A DNA stretch of 64,000 nt. Origin: Kushneria marisflavi. GTDB taxonomy: Bacteria > Pseudomonadota > Gammaproteobacteria > Pseudomonadales > Halomonadaceae. The position numbers were made by a program, and so were the translations under genes. Shown here piece by piece: positions 1-9,104 of this stretch. The stretch spans positions 2,914,001 through 2,978,000 of the forward strand of contig NZ_CP021358.1 in assembly GCF_002157205.1 (NCBI RefSeq), written 5' to 3'. The notes under the pieces were generated by a model. That model ran no database searches and was not told where the DNA came from. It saw only the letters and a program-made list of their open reading frames with translations. Every line of letters begins with the position of its first letter. Within the stretch, counting starts at the first letter, position 1.

Positions 1-419
1 GCGAAGAGCTGGCTCATGTCCTTGAAGGCCTTGAATTCAAGAGCGTTGCCGCAGGGGTCGAGCAAAAACATGGTCGCCTGCTCGCCGGGCTGATCCTTGA
101 AGCGCACGTAGGGCTCGATCACGAACACCGTTCCGGCCGCTCGAAGTCGCTCGGCCAGCCGCTCCCACTCCTGCCAGCCCAGTACAATGCCAAAGTGAGG
201 AATCGGAACATCATGTCCGTCGACTGGATTGGTATGGGCATTCTCCTGAGCGGGCGTTTTGGGATGTTCATGAATCACGAGCTGATGGCCGTAGAAATCA
301 AAGTCGACCCACTGATCGCTTGAGCGCCCCTCGCTCAATCCGAAGGTCTCGCCGTAAAACGCCCGGGCTGCAGGCAGATCATGTACCGGAATGGCCAGGT
401 GAAAGGGAGAAAGTGCCAT
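1..419 (-). CDS. VOC-family (glyoxalase/dioxygenase fold) protein, 3' end outside window
   Basis: The reading frame opens with ATG at 419 and stays open to the window edge, so the C-terminus is missing (about 139 residues visible). It begins [21 protein letters not shown], the usual start of a VOC βαβββ module in which an early His is a metal ligand. Near the visible end it has [13 protein letters not shown], matching the 'DPdGN.iEl' closing motif with its Glu ligand. The family includes glyoxalases, extradiol dioxygenases and resistance proteins; the substrate cannot be told from sequence. It is divergent from the LysR gene at 544, so that regulator may control it. The family call is secure; the function is open. 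Confidence 0.85.
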   Translation of the reverse strand, partial: MALSPFHLAIPVHDLPAARAFYGETFGLSEGRSSDQWVDFDFYGHQLVIHEHPKTPAQENAHTNPVDGHDVPIPHFGIVLGWQEWERLAERLRAAGTVFVIEPYVRFKDQPGEQATMFLLDPCGNALEFKAFKDMSQLF

Positions 420-543
420 GGAGAGCTCCTGTCAGGATGAAAATTCGCCTTTGGAAAGCACGAATACCCTCAATATGAATGCGGAATAATCGAATAAAAA
501 GCGCATAATATGCCCGTCTGAAAACCATAAAGCAGGATTCGTG

Positions 544-1416
544 ATGTTTGAGGAGCTCAAGGCGCTGCTGGCGGTCGTACAACATGGCACGTTTGAATCG
601 GCGGGGGCACAGATCGGCTTGTCACGATCGGCCATCAGCTCGCGCATCCGCCAGCTTGAAAACCGACTGGGCATGACGCTTTTCATTCGTACCGGACGTG
701 CGCTGCGCCTTTCACCGGACGCTCAGCGAGTCGTGCGCCTGGCCAGGCAGATGCTGGCACTGGCCGATGAGATGCAAAAAAACGATGGCACTGCTCTGCA
801 GGGACATCTACGTCTGGGGGCCATCACCAGTGTGCAGGGCACGCTGCTGCCGCCGGTGCTGCGGGACATGCGCATGCAGGCGCCTGATCTGCATGTCCAG
901 CTGATACCGGGCGTGTCACTGACGCTGTTGGATCAGGTGGATCGGGGCGAGCTGGATATGGCGCTTTTGATTCGCCCGCCCTTTGCGCTGCCGGCGTCCC
1001 TTCAGGGGGAGGTGTTCCATCGCGAACCGTTTGTGTTGATTACCCCGCATGAGGTGACCGGCGGCGATCCGCTGGAGATTCTGGCCGGACATCCCTTTAT
1101 CCAGTACGACCGCAGCTCCTTTGGCGGACGTCAGGTGGCCGGTTTTTTAAAGCGTCAGCGCCTTGCACCCTCGACCGTGCTCGAGGTCGACGACATCGAG
1201 GCCATTGTGCGCATGGTGGCCTCCGGTCTCGGCGTTGCACTGGTGCCGATGGGGGGGCTGTGGTGTCGGGACATCGATCGCGACATTCGCGTTCATGCAC
1301 TGCCATCACCTGCCATCGAGCGTGAGCTGATGATGGTGACGCGCGCCCCGCTGATGCCGGGCTCTGCGCAGGCCTTGCTACGCGAGTGCCTGATGGCCTC
1401 TCAGGATGATCCATGA
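544..1416 (+). CDS. LysR-family transcriptional regulator
   Basis: A 290-residue protein with an N-terminal winged helix-turn-helix (about residues 3-60, including FESAGAQIGLSRSAISSRIR) followed by a LysR substrate-binding domain (about 90-285). GTG at 541 and ATG at 544 are adjacent; ATG 544 is preferred because AGGA at 534-537 is 6 nt away. The effector is unknown. It is divergent from the VOC gene and upstream of an MFS gene, either of which could be its target. The C-terminal region has the usual 'MVASGLGVALVPMGG' type segment of LysR effector domains. Confidence 0.93.
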   Translation: MFEELKALLAVVQHGTFESAGAQIGLSRSAISSRIRQLENRLGMTLFIRTGRALRLSPDAQRVVRLARQMLALADEMQKNDGTALQGHLRLGAITSVQGTLLPPVLRDMRMQAPDLHVQLIPGVSLTLLDQVDRGELDMALLIRPPFALPASLQGEVFHREPFVLITPHEVTGGDPLEILAGHPFIQYDRSSFGGRQVAGFLKRQRLAPSTVLEVDDIEAIVRMVASGLGVALVPMGGLWCRDIDRDIRVHALPSPAIERELMMVTRAPLMPGSAQALLRECLMASQDDP

Positions 1417-1424
1417 GGGAAAGG

Positions 1425-1477
1425 TAGAACGTAATGGCGTCACGTCTGGTGGCCGTGAGTATGGCCCGAACGTTCTA
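1425..1477. repeat. Inverted repeat TAGAACGT / ACGTTCTA
   Basis: Perfect 8-bp arms at 1425-1432 and 1470-1477, 37 bp apart, just after the LysR stop codon and before the 18-bp tandem repeats. There is no T-run, so it is not a convincing terminator; an operator or chance are both possible. Confidence 0.35.
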
Positions 1478-1479
1478 TA

Positions 1480-1569
1480 GTACGTGGCAAATGAATAGCA
1501 CGTGGCGAACGAAGGCCAGGTCTCGAATGAAGGGTACGTCACAAGTGAACGGCACGTCGCGACCAGTCC
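1480..1569. repeat. Five degenerate 18-bp tandem repeats
   Basis: Five consecutive 18-bp units start at 1480, 1498, 1516, 1534 and 1552. Units 1, 2 and 4 share the pattern G(T/C)ACGT followed by a variable purine-rich half such as GCGAACGAAGG or ACAAGTGAACG; unit 3 keeps the second half and unit 5 mainly the first. Because 18 is a multiple of three, an overlapping open frame from 1434 shows a hexapeptide periodicity (STWQMN, STWRTK, ARSRMK, GTSQVN, GTSRPV). The array sits in the 230-bp gap between the LysR and MFS genes. Function unknown: regulator binding, slippage-derived spacer or a tiny coding sequence are all possible. Confidence 0.7.
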
Positions 1570-1647
1570 GTCGCGCACACTGCCGGTTGATGTCAGACAA
1601 TGAAGGGTTCAACGCCGCCGACAGGCGGCAGATGCCAGGGAGAGACC

Positions 1648-2913
1648 ATGCCCCTTACCAGTGACAAGGGCAACGGCACATCGGATGTGTCCAATGTATC
1701 GTTTCAACAATCATCGCAAGGTGCCGAGTTCATCGAGCGTGGCGGCCCCGATTATCGACCGACCATGCTGGCGCTGTTTCTGGGCGCCTTTTCTACCTTT
1801 GCGCTGCTGTACTGCGTCCAGCCCATGCTGCCGATTTTGTCCGAGGCCTTCGGGATCGATCCGGCCAGCACCAGCCTGGTGCTGTCGGTATCGACCGGTA
1901 TGCTGGCGGTAGGGCTTTTGATTACCGGGCCGCTGTCGGACGCCATCGGGCGCAAGAAAATGATGTCGCTGGCGCTGTTGAGTGCCTCTGCGCTGACGAT
2001 CGGTGCATCGTTCATGCAGGACTGGGGCATGATCCTTGTCATGCGGGCACTTGCGGGGCTTTCCATGGCGGGGCTGTGTGGCGTGGCGATGGCCTATCTC
2101 AACGAGGAGATACACCCGAGCTTCATCGGCGTGTCGATGGGGCTTTATATCGGCGGCAATGCCATTGGCGGCATGAGCGGACGATTGATCAGCGGCGTCA
2201 TGGTGGATTTCGTCAACTGGCGAGTGACGCTGGCCACCATGGGCATCATTTCGCTCATCAGTGCGCTGGCGTTCATGAAGATGCTGCCGGCCTCACGTCA
2301 CTTTGAACCCAGAAAGCTGAGCATCGCCAATCTGGCAGGGGCCTTTCGGCTGCACTTTCGTGATGCCGGACTGCCGTGGCTGTTTCTGGAGGCGTTCCTG
2401 CTGATGGGCAGCTTCGTGACGCTGTTCAACTACATTGTCTATCGCCTGCTGGAAGCGCCGTATCACTTCAGCCAGACGGTGATCGGGCTGTTGTCGATCG
2501 TTTATCTGTCGGGTATCTACAGTTCGGCCTGGGCCGGGGGGCTGGCCGACCGACTGGGGCGCTCGCGCGTGTTCTGGGTCTTCGTGGTCGTAATGCTCGC
2601 AGGCCTTGCCCTGACGCTGGCCTCACCCGTGGCACTGATCATGGTCGGCATGTTGATCTTCACCTTTGGTTTTTTTGCCGCCCATTCGATCGCCAGCGGC
2701 TGGGTCGGGCAGCGCGCCACACAGGCCCGCGGTCAGGCCTCTTCGCTTTATCTGTTCAGCTACTACCTGGGCTCGAGTCTGGCCGGCACGCTGGGCGGCA
2801 CCTTCTGGGACATGGCCGGCTGGAATGGCGTGAGTGCCTTCATCGCGGTGCTGTTGCTGCTGGCGCTGCTGGTGGGGCTGCGGCTGCGCCGATTGAGCAT
2901 GGCGGCGGCGTGA
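1648..2913 (+). CDS. MFS transporter, YnfM/AraJ-like
   Basis: A 421-residue, 12-helix major facilitator. The MFS signature between helices 2 and 3 is visible as GPLSDAIGRKKMM, with a second copy in the C-terminal half (GGLADRLGRSRVF). The frame is open from an ATG at 1600, but ATG 1648 is chosen because it follows AGGGAGAG at a good distance and matches the normal family start. The N-terminal 40 residues are soluble and variable. Such proteins export drugs, sugars or amino-acid derivatives with proton antiport in the inner membrane; the substrate cannot be assigned. It may be under the LysR gene upstream. Confidence 0.9.
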   Translation: MPLTSDKGNGTSDVSNVSFQQSSQGAEFIERGGPDYRPTMLALFLGAFSTFALLYCVQPMLPILSEAFGIDPASTSLVLSVSTGMLAVGLLITGPLSDAIGRKKMMSLALLSASALTIGASFMQDWGMILVMRALAGLSMAGLCGVAMAYLNEEIHPSFIGVSMGLYIGGNAIGGMSGRLISGVMVDFVNWRVTLATMGIISLISALAFMKMLPASRHFEPRKLSIANLAGAFRLHFRDAGLPWLFLEAFLLMGSFVTLFNYIVYRLLEAPYHFSQTVIGLLSIVYLSGIYSSAWAGGLADRLGRSRVFWVFVVVMLAGLALTLASPVALIMVGMLIFTFGFFAAHSIASGWVGQRATQARGQASSLYLFSYYLGSSLAGTLGGTFWDMAGWNGVSAFIAVLLLLALLVGLRLRRLSMAAA

Positions 2914-3011
2914 ATCCGCGTCATTCCCATGACAGGTTAACGGCGCAGGCGGGGGATGTGTCTTACACTGATCGTCACCCGTGTTTCATTTAAATACAGG
3001 ACAAAACACCG

Positions 3012-3887
3012 ATGACAGCTCGAAAAGTACGGCACCTGCATACCGCCATTCGCGATGACATCGGCGATCTGATTACGCATCGACCGTTGCCCGGCCCCTC
3101 GATCGACTATCTCGATCCCTGGTTGTTTCTCAATCATCACGGGCCGCAGGTTTACGATCGCGATAACAAGGGCCTGCCGTTCGGCCCACATCCCCATCGC
3201 GGTTTTGAAACCGTCACCTTTATTCTCGATGGCTCGTTGGCGCATGCCGATAGCGGTGACCATGAAAGCATCATCAACGCCGGCGGCGTGCAGTGGATGA
3301 CCGCCGGCAGCGGTCTGGTGCACTCGGAGGTTTCGCCCGAAGCCTTTCGGCGCGAAGGCGGCCGCATGGAAATTCTCCAGCTCTGGATCAATCTGCCCGC
3401 CGAGCTCAAGATGACCGAGCCGCGCTACACCGGGCTTCAGGCCGATGAGCTGGTGCAGGTCGAACTCGATAATGGTCGGGGACACATGACGCTGATCGCC
3501 GGTGAGTTCGATCAACAGGGCAGTACCTTCCGCGGCCCGATCGAAACATTGACGCCCACCTTCATGTCGGTCATCACCATCAGGGAAGGCTCACTCATTC
3601 ACCTGCCGGTACCCGAGGATCACGAAATTTTCTGCTACGTGGTGCGTGGCAACATCATGATTTCCGAGCAGGCGATTCGCCCCTGCCACTTGATCGAGTT
3701 CGAGCAGGAAGGGGATAACGTCGAGATCCGCGGCTCAGGCGATGCGACCCTGCTGTTTGGTCACGCCCCACGACTCAAGGAGCCGATGGTGTCTCACGGC
3801 CCGTTTGTGATGAACACGCGTGAGGAGATCGAGCAGGCGGTCGATGATTATCGCAACGGTCGCTTTGGTGGATTAAACGCCGTGTAG
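3012..3887 (+). CDS. Pirin family protein (bicupin)
   Basis: A 291-residue protein with the conserved pirin N-terminal cupin: GPHPHRGFETVTFILDG supplies two metal-binding His, and SGLVHSE supplies the third His and the Glu. The C-terminal cupin is at about residues 170-275. Bacterial pirins bind Fe and include quercetin-2,3-dioxygenases and regulators of central metabolism; the actual substrate is unknown. It is monocistronic, with a strong terminator 20 bp after the stop. Family assignment is firm. Confidence 0.93.
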   Translation: MTARKVRHLHTAIRDDIGDLITHRPLPGPSIDYLDPWLFLNHHGPQVYDRDNKGLPFGPHPHRGFETVTFILDGSLAHADSGDHESIINAGGVQWMTAGSGLVHSEVSPEAFRREGGRMEILQLWINLPAELKMTEPRYTGLQADELVQVELDNGRGHMTLIAGEFDQQGSTFRGPIETLTPTFMSVITIREGSLIHLPVPEDHEIFCYVVRGNIMISEQAIRPCHLIEFEQEGDNVEIRGSGDATLLFGHAPRLKEPMVSHGPFVMNTREEIEQAVDDYRNGRFGGLNAV

Positions 3888-3907
3888 CGAACGCGCCCTG
3901 AGAAAAC

Positions 3908-3943
3908 AAACAACGCCCGTAGCGGTTGCTGCGGGCGTTGTTT
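3908..3943. terminator. Intrinsic terminator after the pirin gene
   Basis: Perfect 12-bp stem AAACAACGCCCG (3908-3919) and CGGGCGTTGTTT (3932-3943) with a 12-nt loop. A/T runs on both sides mean it may serve both the pirin gene and the convergent small membrane gene at 3993. Confidence 0.85.
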
Positions 3944-3992
3944 ATGGGCAAAGGCTTGTGTCTGTAGGGAAAGGACCAGGCCGAAGGCGCGA

Positions 3993-4361
3993 CTACCAGG
4001 CCCAGTTCATCAGCGGCGACGGGATACGTCGGCGCTCGAGTTCGCGCCAGCCCCGCGCGCAGCGCACGATGATCCACACCGTAATCAGCGGAAACAGCAG
4101 CACGCCGACGCCCAGAAACGAGAGCATTGTGGCCAGCGCCATATAAAAAAGCCCGATCCAGAAGGTGCGGATCAGGAAGGTGTAGTGATCATACAGCCAG
4201 CCTGACGAGCGGCCGCGATAGATATAGGCGATGACCAGACCGGCCAGCGCGGTAATGCCGGTCAGGAGACTGGCCAGATAGAGAGCGTAGCCGATGCGCA
4301 CCATCATGGGGTCATCGTCGGCGCCGGGTTGATCATGAAGTACCGGGTCCCTGTCGGTCAC
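3993..4361 (-). CDS. Small membrane protein, COG3671/DUF4870-like
   Basis: A 122-residue protein starting with GTG at 4361, supported by AGGAG seven bases upstream. After a hydrophilic N-terminus of about 25 residues there are three hydrophobic stretches: YALYLASLLTGITALAGLVI, then FWIGLFYMALATMLSFLG, then VLLFPLITVWIIV. They are separated by YIYRGRSSGWLYDHYTFLIRT-like polar loops that resemble the predicted-membrane-protein family COG3671. No enzymatic motif is seen and the role is unknown. It is convergent with the pirin gene. Confidence 0.8.
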   Translation of the reverse strand: MTDRDPVLHDQPGADDDPMMVRIGYALYLASLLTGITALAGLVIAYIYRGRSSGWLYDHYTFLIRTFWIGLFYMALATMLSFLGVGVLLFPLITVWIIVRCARGWRELERRRIPSPLMNWAW

Positions 4362-4435
4362 GAAACGGCTCCTCGTGAGAGTAATATCGCGCCATCATAA
4401 CCCGACAGGGAAAGGGCTGTCCGCGCTGGTTCGAC

Positions 4436-5914
4436 TCAGGAAGCCAGCGGCGAGGGTGTCACGTCCGGCGGAATCGGACAGATGTAGGGCGTACGCGCGT
4501 TCACACGCGACAGTTCCTCGCGTGCCTGACTTACCCGCTCGGGATCTTCCAGCAGCCGCAGAGCCGTGCTGCCCAGTATCTCTGCCGCTCGCAGCATGCC
4601 CTTGTGACCCAGCGCACTGCGCCCTTGAGCGACGACCTGCCAGGTATGCAGAGCCGTGCCGATGGCAAAGCAGCTGACATAGCACTGTGCGGTGGGTACC
4701 ACGCGGCTGACATCGCCGACATCGGTGGAGCCCTTCATGATTTCCCGACCATCGCCCGGTGTGAGCACGGCATCGGCCAGCGCCTGATCCTCAAACGCTT
4801 CGATACGGGCCTGAGTGTCGTTGCCGGTCATCCGACGCATGGTGTCGAGATCGGCCCGCCTGCCTGCCGGGGTGAGGGTATCGGCAATCTTACGGGCATA
4901 GCGTTGATCCTGCTCGTCAAAGTCAGGCGCGCCCAGCGTCTCCATCTGCTCGAACATCAACGCTTCTAGCGTGCGATTGGGCAGGTAGCTGGAGCAGGCC
5001 TTGTCGAACGTCACCTCGACACTCGTGCCGGTCATCAGCGCCGCACCGCGAGCCACCTCCTGCAGACGGTCGTAGATCTCCTCGGTCTCGGGCATGGCGG
5101 GGGCGCGTACCAGATAAAGGACCTCGGTGCTGGACTGGACCACGTTGGGGGAATTGCCACCGGCATCGGTCACCGCGTAGTGAAGACGCGCCTGTTCCGG
5201 GACGTGTTCGCGCAGATAGTTGGCGCCGATGTTCATCAGCTCGACCGCGTCCAGCGCACTGCGGCCCAGGTGTGGCGAGTTGGCGGCATGGGCGGCCGTG
5301 CCATGAAAGCGAAAATAGGCCTGAATGTTGGCAAGCGTCGGCGTCGAAAAAAGCCCGGTAAACGTCATGGGGTGCCAGGTGAGCGCCACATCGACGTCGT
5401 CGAACAGTCCTTCGCGGACCATGAAGGTCTTGCCCGAGCCGCCTTCCTCGCCTGGGCAGCCGTAAAAGCGCACGGTGCCGGCCCCTTCGAGTCTGCCACA
5501 CGAGTGCAGCTCATCCCGCACGGCCACGGCGGCGGCCAGCGCCGCCGTGCCCAGCAGGTTGTGGCCGCAGCCATGCCCATGGCCGCCGGGTTCGAGTGGC
5601 TCGTGGGCACTGGCGCCGCCGCGCTGGCTGAGCCCGGGCAGGGCATCGAACTCGCCAAGCAGGGCAATCACCGGTGCACCGCTGCCAATGCTGGCCACGA
5701 ACGCCGTCTCCATCCCGGCCACGCCGCGCTCGACATGAAAGCCTTCGGCCTCGAGCGCATCAGCCAGCAGGCGGCTTGAAACGTGTTCCTCAAAGCGGGT
5801 TTCGGGATGGTCCCAGATGGCATCGGCCAGTGCGATGAACTGATCGCGACGTGCCTCGACCCGCGCACTGAGGCGCATCGCCGGGGTCTCTTCACGTGGG
5901 GCTTCAGCGGTCAT
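4436..5914 (-). CDS. abgB: M20-family amidohydrolase, AbgB-like p-aminobenzoyl-glutamate hydrolase subunit
   Basis: A 492-residue M20D peptidase-family protein. The metal-site region is GHGHGCGHNLLGTAA; the dimerisation domain follows the FRFHGTAAHAANSPHLG segment. The start is set at ATG 5914 (MTAEAPREE...), giving an 11-nt overlap with abgA; an upstream in-frame extension to 6037 only reads through abgA in the wrong frame. With AbgA it is expected to hydrolyse p-aminobenzoyl-glutamate, a folate breakdown product, in the cytoplasm. Order relative to the partner and the AbgT transporter strongly supports the call. Confidence 0.88.
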   Translation of the reverse strand: MTAEAPREETPAMRLSARVEARRDQFIALADAIWDHPETRFEEHVSSRLLADALEAEGFHVERGVAGMETAFVASIGSGAPVIALLGEFDALPGLSQRGGASAHEPLEPGGHGHGCGHNLLGTAALAAAVAVRDELHSCGRLEGAGTVRFYGCPGEEGGSGKTFMVREGLFDDVDVALTWHPMTFTGLFSTPTLANIQAYFRFHGTAAHAANSPHLGRSALDAVELMNIGANYLREHVPEQARLHYAVTDAGGNSPNVVQSSTEVLYLVRAPAMPETEEIYDRLQEVARGAALMTGTSVEVTFDKACSSYLPNRTLEALMFEQMETLGAPDFDEQDQRYARKIADTLTPAGRRADLDTMRRMTGNDTQARIEAFEDQALADAVLTPGDGREIMKGSTDVGDVSRVVPTAQCYVSCFAIGTALHTWQVVAQGRSALGHKGMLRAAEILGSTALRLLEDPERVSQAREELSRVNARTPYICPIPPDVTPSPLAS

Positions 5915-7238
5915 GGCGCGCTCCCGGTAACGCCATGTCGAAGGCGAGATGGGCCAGGGTGCGCACCGCCAGCGGCAGCACGTCCTCGTTGAAGTCAAAG
6001 CACTGATGGTGGTGGCCGGCGGCCAGCTCGGTGCCAAAGATCATGTAGGTGGCAAGCCCACCGCGCTCCTGCACTCGCTTCATCATGCAGGTCGCATCCT
6101 CGGAGCCCGAGGGTTCGCTGATGCGTGGCGTGACCACCTCAACGCCCGGCAACCCTTCGATGCGCTTTTGGATGTAATCGACCAGTGCCGGGCTCGAGGT
6201 ACAGGTATCGGCTTCACCGGCGAGGCTGTACTCGACACTGACGCCCTGCATCTGCGCGGCCCCCTCGATGACATCGATCGCGCGGCGGCGCATTTCTTCG
6301 TTGATGACCGTATTTTCGCCGCGGGTCTCGATCTTCATCATCGCCGTGGCAGGGACAACATTACGACCGCTGCCGGCGTTGAGCACGCCGACATTGATGC
6401 GCGAGGCACCACCGCTGTGACGGGGAATGGCATGCAGCCCCACGGCGGCCTGAGCGGCAGCCAGCAGGGCATTGCGCCCCTCTTCAGGACGACCGCCGGC
6501 ATGGGCCGGCACGCCGGTATAGCGCACGTCGAGCTTGGTCGTGGCCAGATAGCCATCCTGAGCGCAGACAATTTCGCCGCAGGGAATGTCCAGACCGATG
6601 TGGGTGGCAATGAAGACATCAACATCATCGAGTACGCCGGCGGTCACCATGGAGCGGGCCCCGCGTACGCCTTCCTCTGCCGGTTGAAAGATCAGCTTGA
6701 TGCGCCCGGAAAGCTCGGATTCAAACGTCTTGAACAATCGTGCCAGCCCCAGCCCGATGGTGGTATGACCGTCATGACCGCAGGCATGCATCATACCGGC
6801 ATTTTGCGAGCCGAAGCCCTGCTGTGCCGGGCGGTGCGAGGCCTCGCGGGACTCTTCAAGGTCCAGCGCGTCCATATCGATGCGATAGCCGAGGGTGGGC
6901 CCGGGGCGACCGGTATCAAGGACGCCCACCACGCCGGTGAAACCACCGGAGAGCTGAGGGAGCCAGCGCTCGATGGCGCCCTGAGTACGCGCGCGCGCCT
7001 CTTCACGGGCCAGAGTATCGGCGTCAGGTACGCCCATGCGTGAGGTATCATCAACGACATCGCGTCCCAGCGTGACCTGATAGCCAAGACGGTCAAGTTC
7101 CTCGGCGACCAGTGAGGCAGTGCGAAATTCGACCCAGCCTGACTCGGCGTGCTGGTGAAAATCGCGCCGCCAGGCGGTGAGCTGCGGCGTGAGCGTCTCA
7201 AGCTGGGTATTGAGCTGTGGCATCAGGGATTCGGACAT
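5904..7238 (-). CDS. abgA: M20-family amidohydrolase, AbgA-like p-aminobenzoyl-glutamate hydrolase subunit
   Basis: A 444-residue protein. The metal-binding motif MHACGHDGHTT and the downstream FQPAEEGVRGA are classic for M20D amidohydrolases, and the long N-terminus (WRRDFHQHAESGW) is AbgA-like. The start ATG at 7238 has AGGAAA upstream. It lies between abgT and abgB in one transcription unit (84-nt gap to abgT, 11-nt overlap with abgB). It is expected to pair with AbgB as a Mn-dependent heterodimer releasing p-aminobenzoate and glutamate. A related amidohydrolase substrate (another N-acyl amino acid) is the main alternative. Confidence 0.88.
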   Translation of the reverse strand: MSESLMPQLNTQLETLTPQLTAWRRDFHQHAESGWVEFRTASLVAEELDRLGYQVTLGRDVVDDTSRMGVPDADTLAREEARARTQGAIERWLPQLSGGFTGVVGVLDTGRPGPTLGYRIDMDALDLEESREASHRPAQQGFGSQNAGMMHACGHDGHTTIGLGLARLFKTFESELSGRIKLIFQPAEEGVRGARSMVTAGVLDDVDVFIATHIGLDIPCGEIVCAQDGYLATTKLDVRYTGVPAHAGGRPEEGRNALLAAAQAAVGLHAIPRHSGGASRINVGVLNAGSGRNVVPATAMMKIETRGENTVINEEMRRRAIDVIEGAAQMQGVSVEYSLAGEADTCTSSPALVDYIQKRIEGLPGVEVVTPRISEPSGSEDATCMMKRVQERGGLATYMIFGTELAAGHHHQCFDFNEDVLPLAVRTLAHLAFDMALPGARHDR

Positions 7239-7322
7239 GCGGGATTTTCCTTTTTTGAATATCAGGGCCTTTGAAGGCCAGACGCGTCTATGGGGGTCTG
7301 CGCGCTGGCCGTCGTTGGCACG

Positions 7323-8855
7323 CTAGGGCATCAGCGCGTGAATGCCGGGTCCGAACGGCAGACCAAGCAGATAAAAGGCCACCAGCATCACGATCCAGAG
7401 ACTCAAAAAGGCCAGCGTGTAGGGCAGCATCAGCGAAATCAGCGTGCCCAGTCCTGCCTCTCGGTCGTATTTTCGGATAAACGTCAGCACCACCACCATA
7501 TAGGGGTTGAGCGGTGAGATGATGTTGGTCGAGGAGTCCGCGACGCGATAGGCCATCTGGATAAAGGCCGGGTGATAGCCCAGCTGCATGAACAGCGGCA
7601 CGAAGATGGGGGCTTCCAGCGCCCACTTGGCCGAGCCCGAAAAGATCAGCAGGTTCATGAAGCCGGTAAACAGGATGTAGCAGATGATGACCGGCAGACC
7701 GGTGAAGTTGATCGAGGTCAGAAGCTCTGCACCGTTGACCGCCAGCCAGCTGCCGATATGCGTCCAGCCAAACCAGGCAATGAACTGCGAAGCGGCAAAG
7801 ATGAGCACGATATAGCCGCCCAGATCCCGCATGGCCTCTGCCATGCGCTCCGAGACATCCCGGGAGGTTTTGATTTTGCCGGTGGTAACGCCATAGGCCA
7901 CGCTGACGGTGATGAAAAACAGCAGAATGATCGGGATGATGCCCGACAAAAAGGGCGAGGGGATCAGGCCGCCGTCGTCGTTTTTAAGCGGCGAATCCGG
8001 CCACAGCACCAGCGTGGCTAGCCCGCCAAGATAGAGAAGTGCTGCGATGCCGGCGTTGCGCAGGCCTCGTCCGGCACTGGCCGGCTCGTCACTTTCGACC
8101 CGTTCAACCTCGCCCTGATAGGTGCCCAGTCGTGGCTCGGTAATGCGTTCGCTGATCTGAGCGGCGACCACGGTCAGCACCACGACCGACAGACAGTTGA
8201 AATACCAGTTGTCGACCGGGGTGACCACCATGTCGGGATCGATCAGCCGGGCAGCTTCCGTAGAAATGCCGGAGAGCAGAGCGTCGGTACCCACAATCAA
8301 CAGATTGGCGGTAAAACCGGCACCGGCGCTGGCAAACCCGAGCGCCAGTCCCGCCACCGGATGACGCCCCAGCCCGTGATACACCATGGAGGCCAGCGGC
8401 GGCAGCAGAATCAGCGACGCATCGGAGGCCACATTCATCATGATGCCGGTAAAGGCGACCGTATAGGTCACCAGCTGGCGAGGGGCCGACATGACCGTGC
8501 GGCGAATCAACACATCCAGCAAACCGATCTTTTCGGCAAGCCCGATGCCCAGCATCATCGACAGCACCAGCCCGAGCGGGGCAAAGCCGGTGAAGTTGGT
8601 CAGCATTGATCCCAGCATGAAGCGTACGCCTTCACTGGAGATCAGGCTTCGTATGGGCTGGTTCTCGCCGGTCGCCGGCAGGACAACGCTGGCGTCGACG
8701 GCGGCAAAGATCACGGAGGCGATCAACACGACCACGGCCAGGGCGACAAACAGCATGAAAGGGTCGGGCAAGCGATTGCCCAGGCGTTCGATGGTATTGA
8801 GCCAGCGCGTCGAGCGGCGTGGCTCATGGGCCTGTTGGTGCGTGGTGGCAACCAT
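7323..8855 (-). CDS. abgT: AbgT-family transporter
   Basis: A 510-residue polytopic inner-membrane protein with about eleven hydrophobic segments. AbgT-family features include the early RLGNRLPDPFMLFVAL segment and the YRVADSSTNIISPLNPY segment, which corresponds to a conserved hairpin region. The family imports p-aminobenzoyl-glutamate, and some members export sulfonamides using an ion gradient. Here it is the first gene of abgT-abgA-abgB; in E. coli the order is abgA-abgB-abgT, so gene order is changed but the set is complete. The start ATG at 8855 follows GGAG. Confidence 0.92.
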   Translation of the reverse strand: MVATTHQQAHEPRRSTRWLNTIERLGNRLPDPFMLFVALAVVVLIASVIFAAVDASVVLPATGENQPIRSLISSEGVRFMLGSMLTNFTGFAPLGLVLSMMLGIGLAEKIGLLDVLIRRTVMSAPRQLVTYTVAFTGIMMNVASDASLILLPPLASMVYHGLGRHPVAGLALGFASAGAGFTANLLIVGTDALLSGISTEAARLIDPDMVVTPVDNWYFNCLSVVVLTVVAAQISERITEPRLGTYQGEVERVESDEPASAGRGLRNAGIAALLYLGGLATLVLWPDSPLKNDDGGLIPSPFLSGIIPIILLFFITVSVAYGVTTGKIKTSRDVSERMAEAMRDLGGYIVLIFAASQFIAWFGWTHIGSWLAVNGAELLTSINFTGLPVIICYILFTGFMNLLIFSGSAKWALEAPIFVPLFMQLGYHPAFIQMAYRVADSSTNIISPLNPYMVVVLTFIRKYDREAGLGTLISLMLPYTLAFLSLWIVMLVAFYLLGLPFGPGIHALMP

Positions 8856-9104
8856 GATGGGGGCTCCGAGTAACGTATTATTGTGTGCCGTGCAGTCCCG
8901 GCGATTGTTATCGGTTACCTGATGCCAATGGGCGGGTTTTTATCGATATGATGGGCCGCATCGAACGTTCAGGTCATATCACTGTATGAGAAAGCGATGG
9001 CCGTTTGGCAGATACCGCTGTGTTCTGCCTGATACCCGAGTGTTATCACGGTAGATGACCACGCGATGCAGGGGCCCGTGCGATACATGACAAGAGAGCA
9101 GAGG
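8856..9104. promoter_or_regulatory. Divergent promoter region between abgT and the LysR gene
   Basis: A 249-bp non-coding gap between divergently transcribed genes, the normal place for LysR binding and both promoters. Short inverted elements such as TACCG (9013-9017) and CGGTA (9049-9053) are visible, but no site can be fixed with confidence. Confidence 0.45.

Noticed and set aside
5915..6037. N-terminal extension of abgB
   Set aside because: It overlaps abgA and is the wrong-frame reading; ATG 5914 starts the conserved protein.
5949..7043. 364-codon open frame on the + strand inside abgA
   Set aside because: Antisense shadow of the well-supported abgA gene; no family motif.
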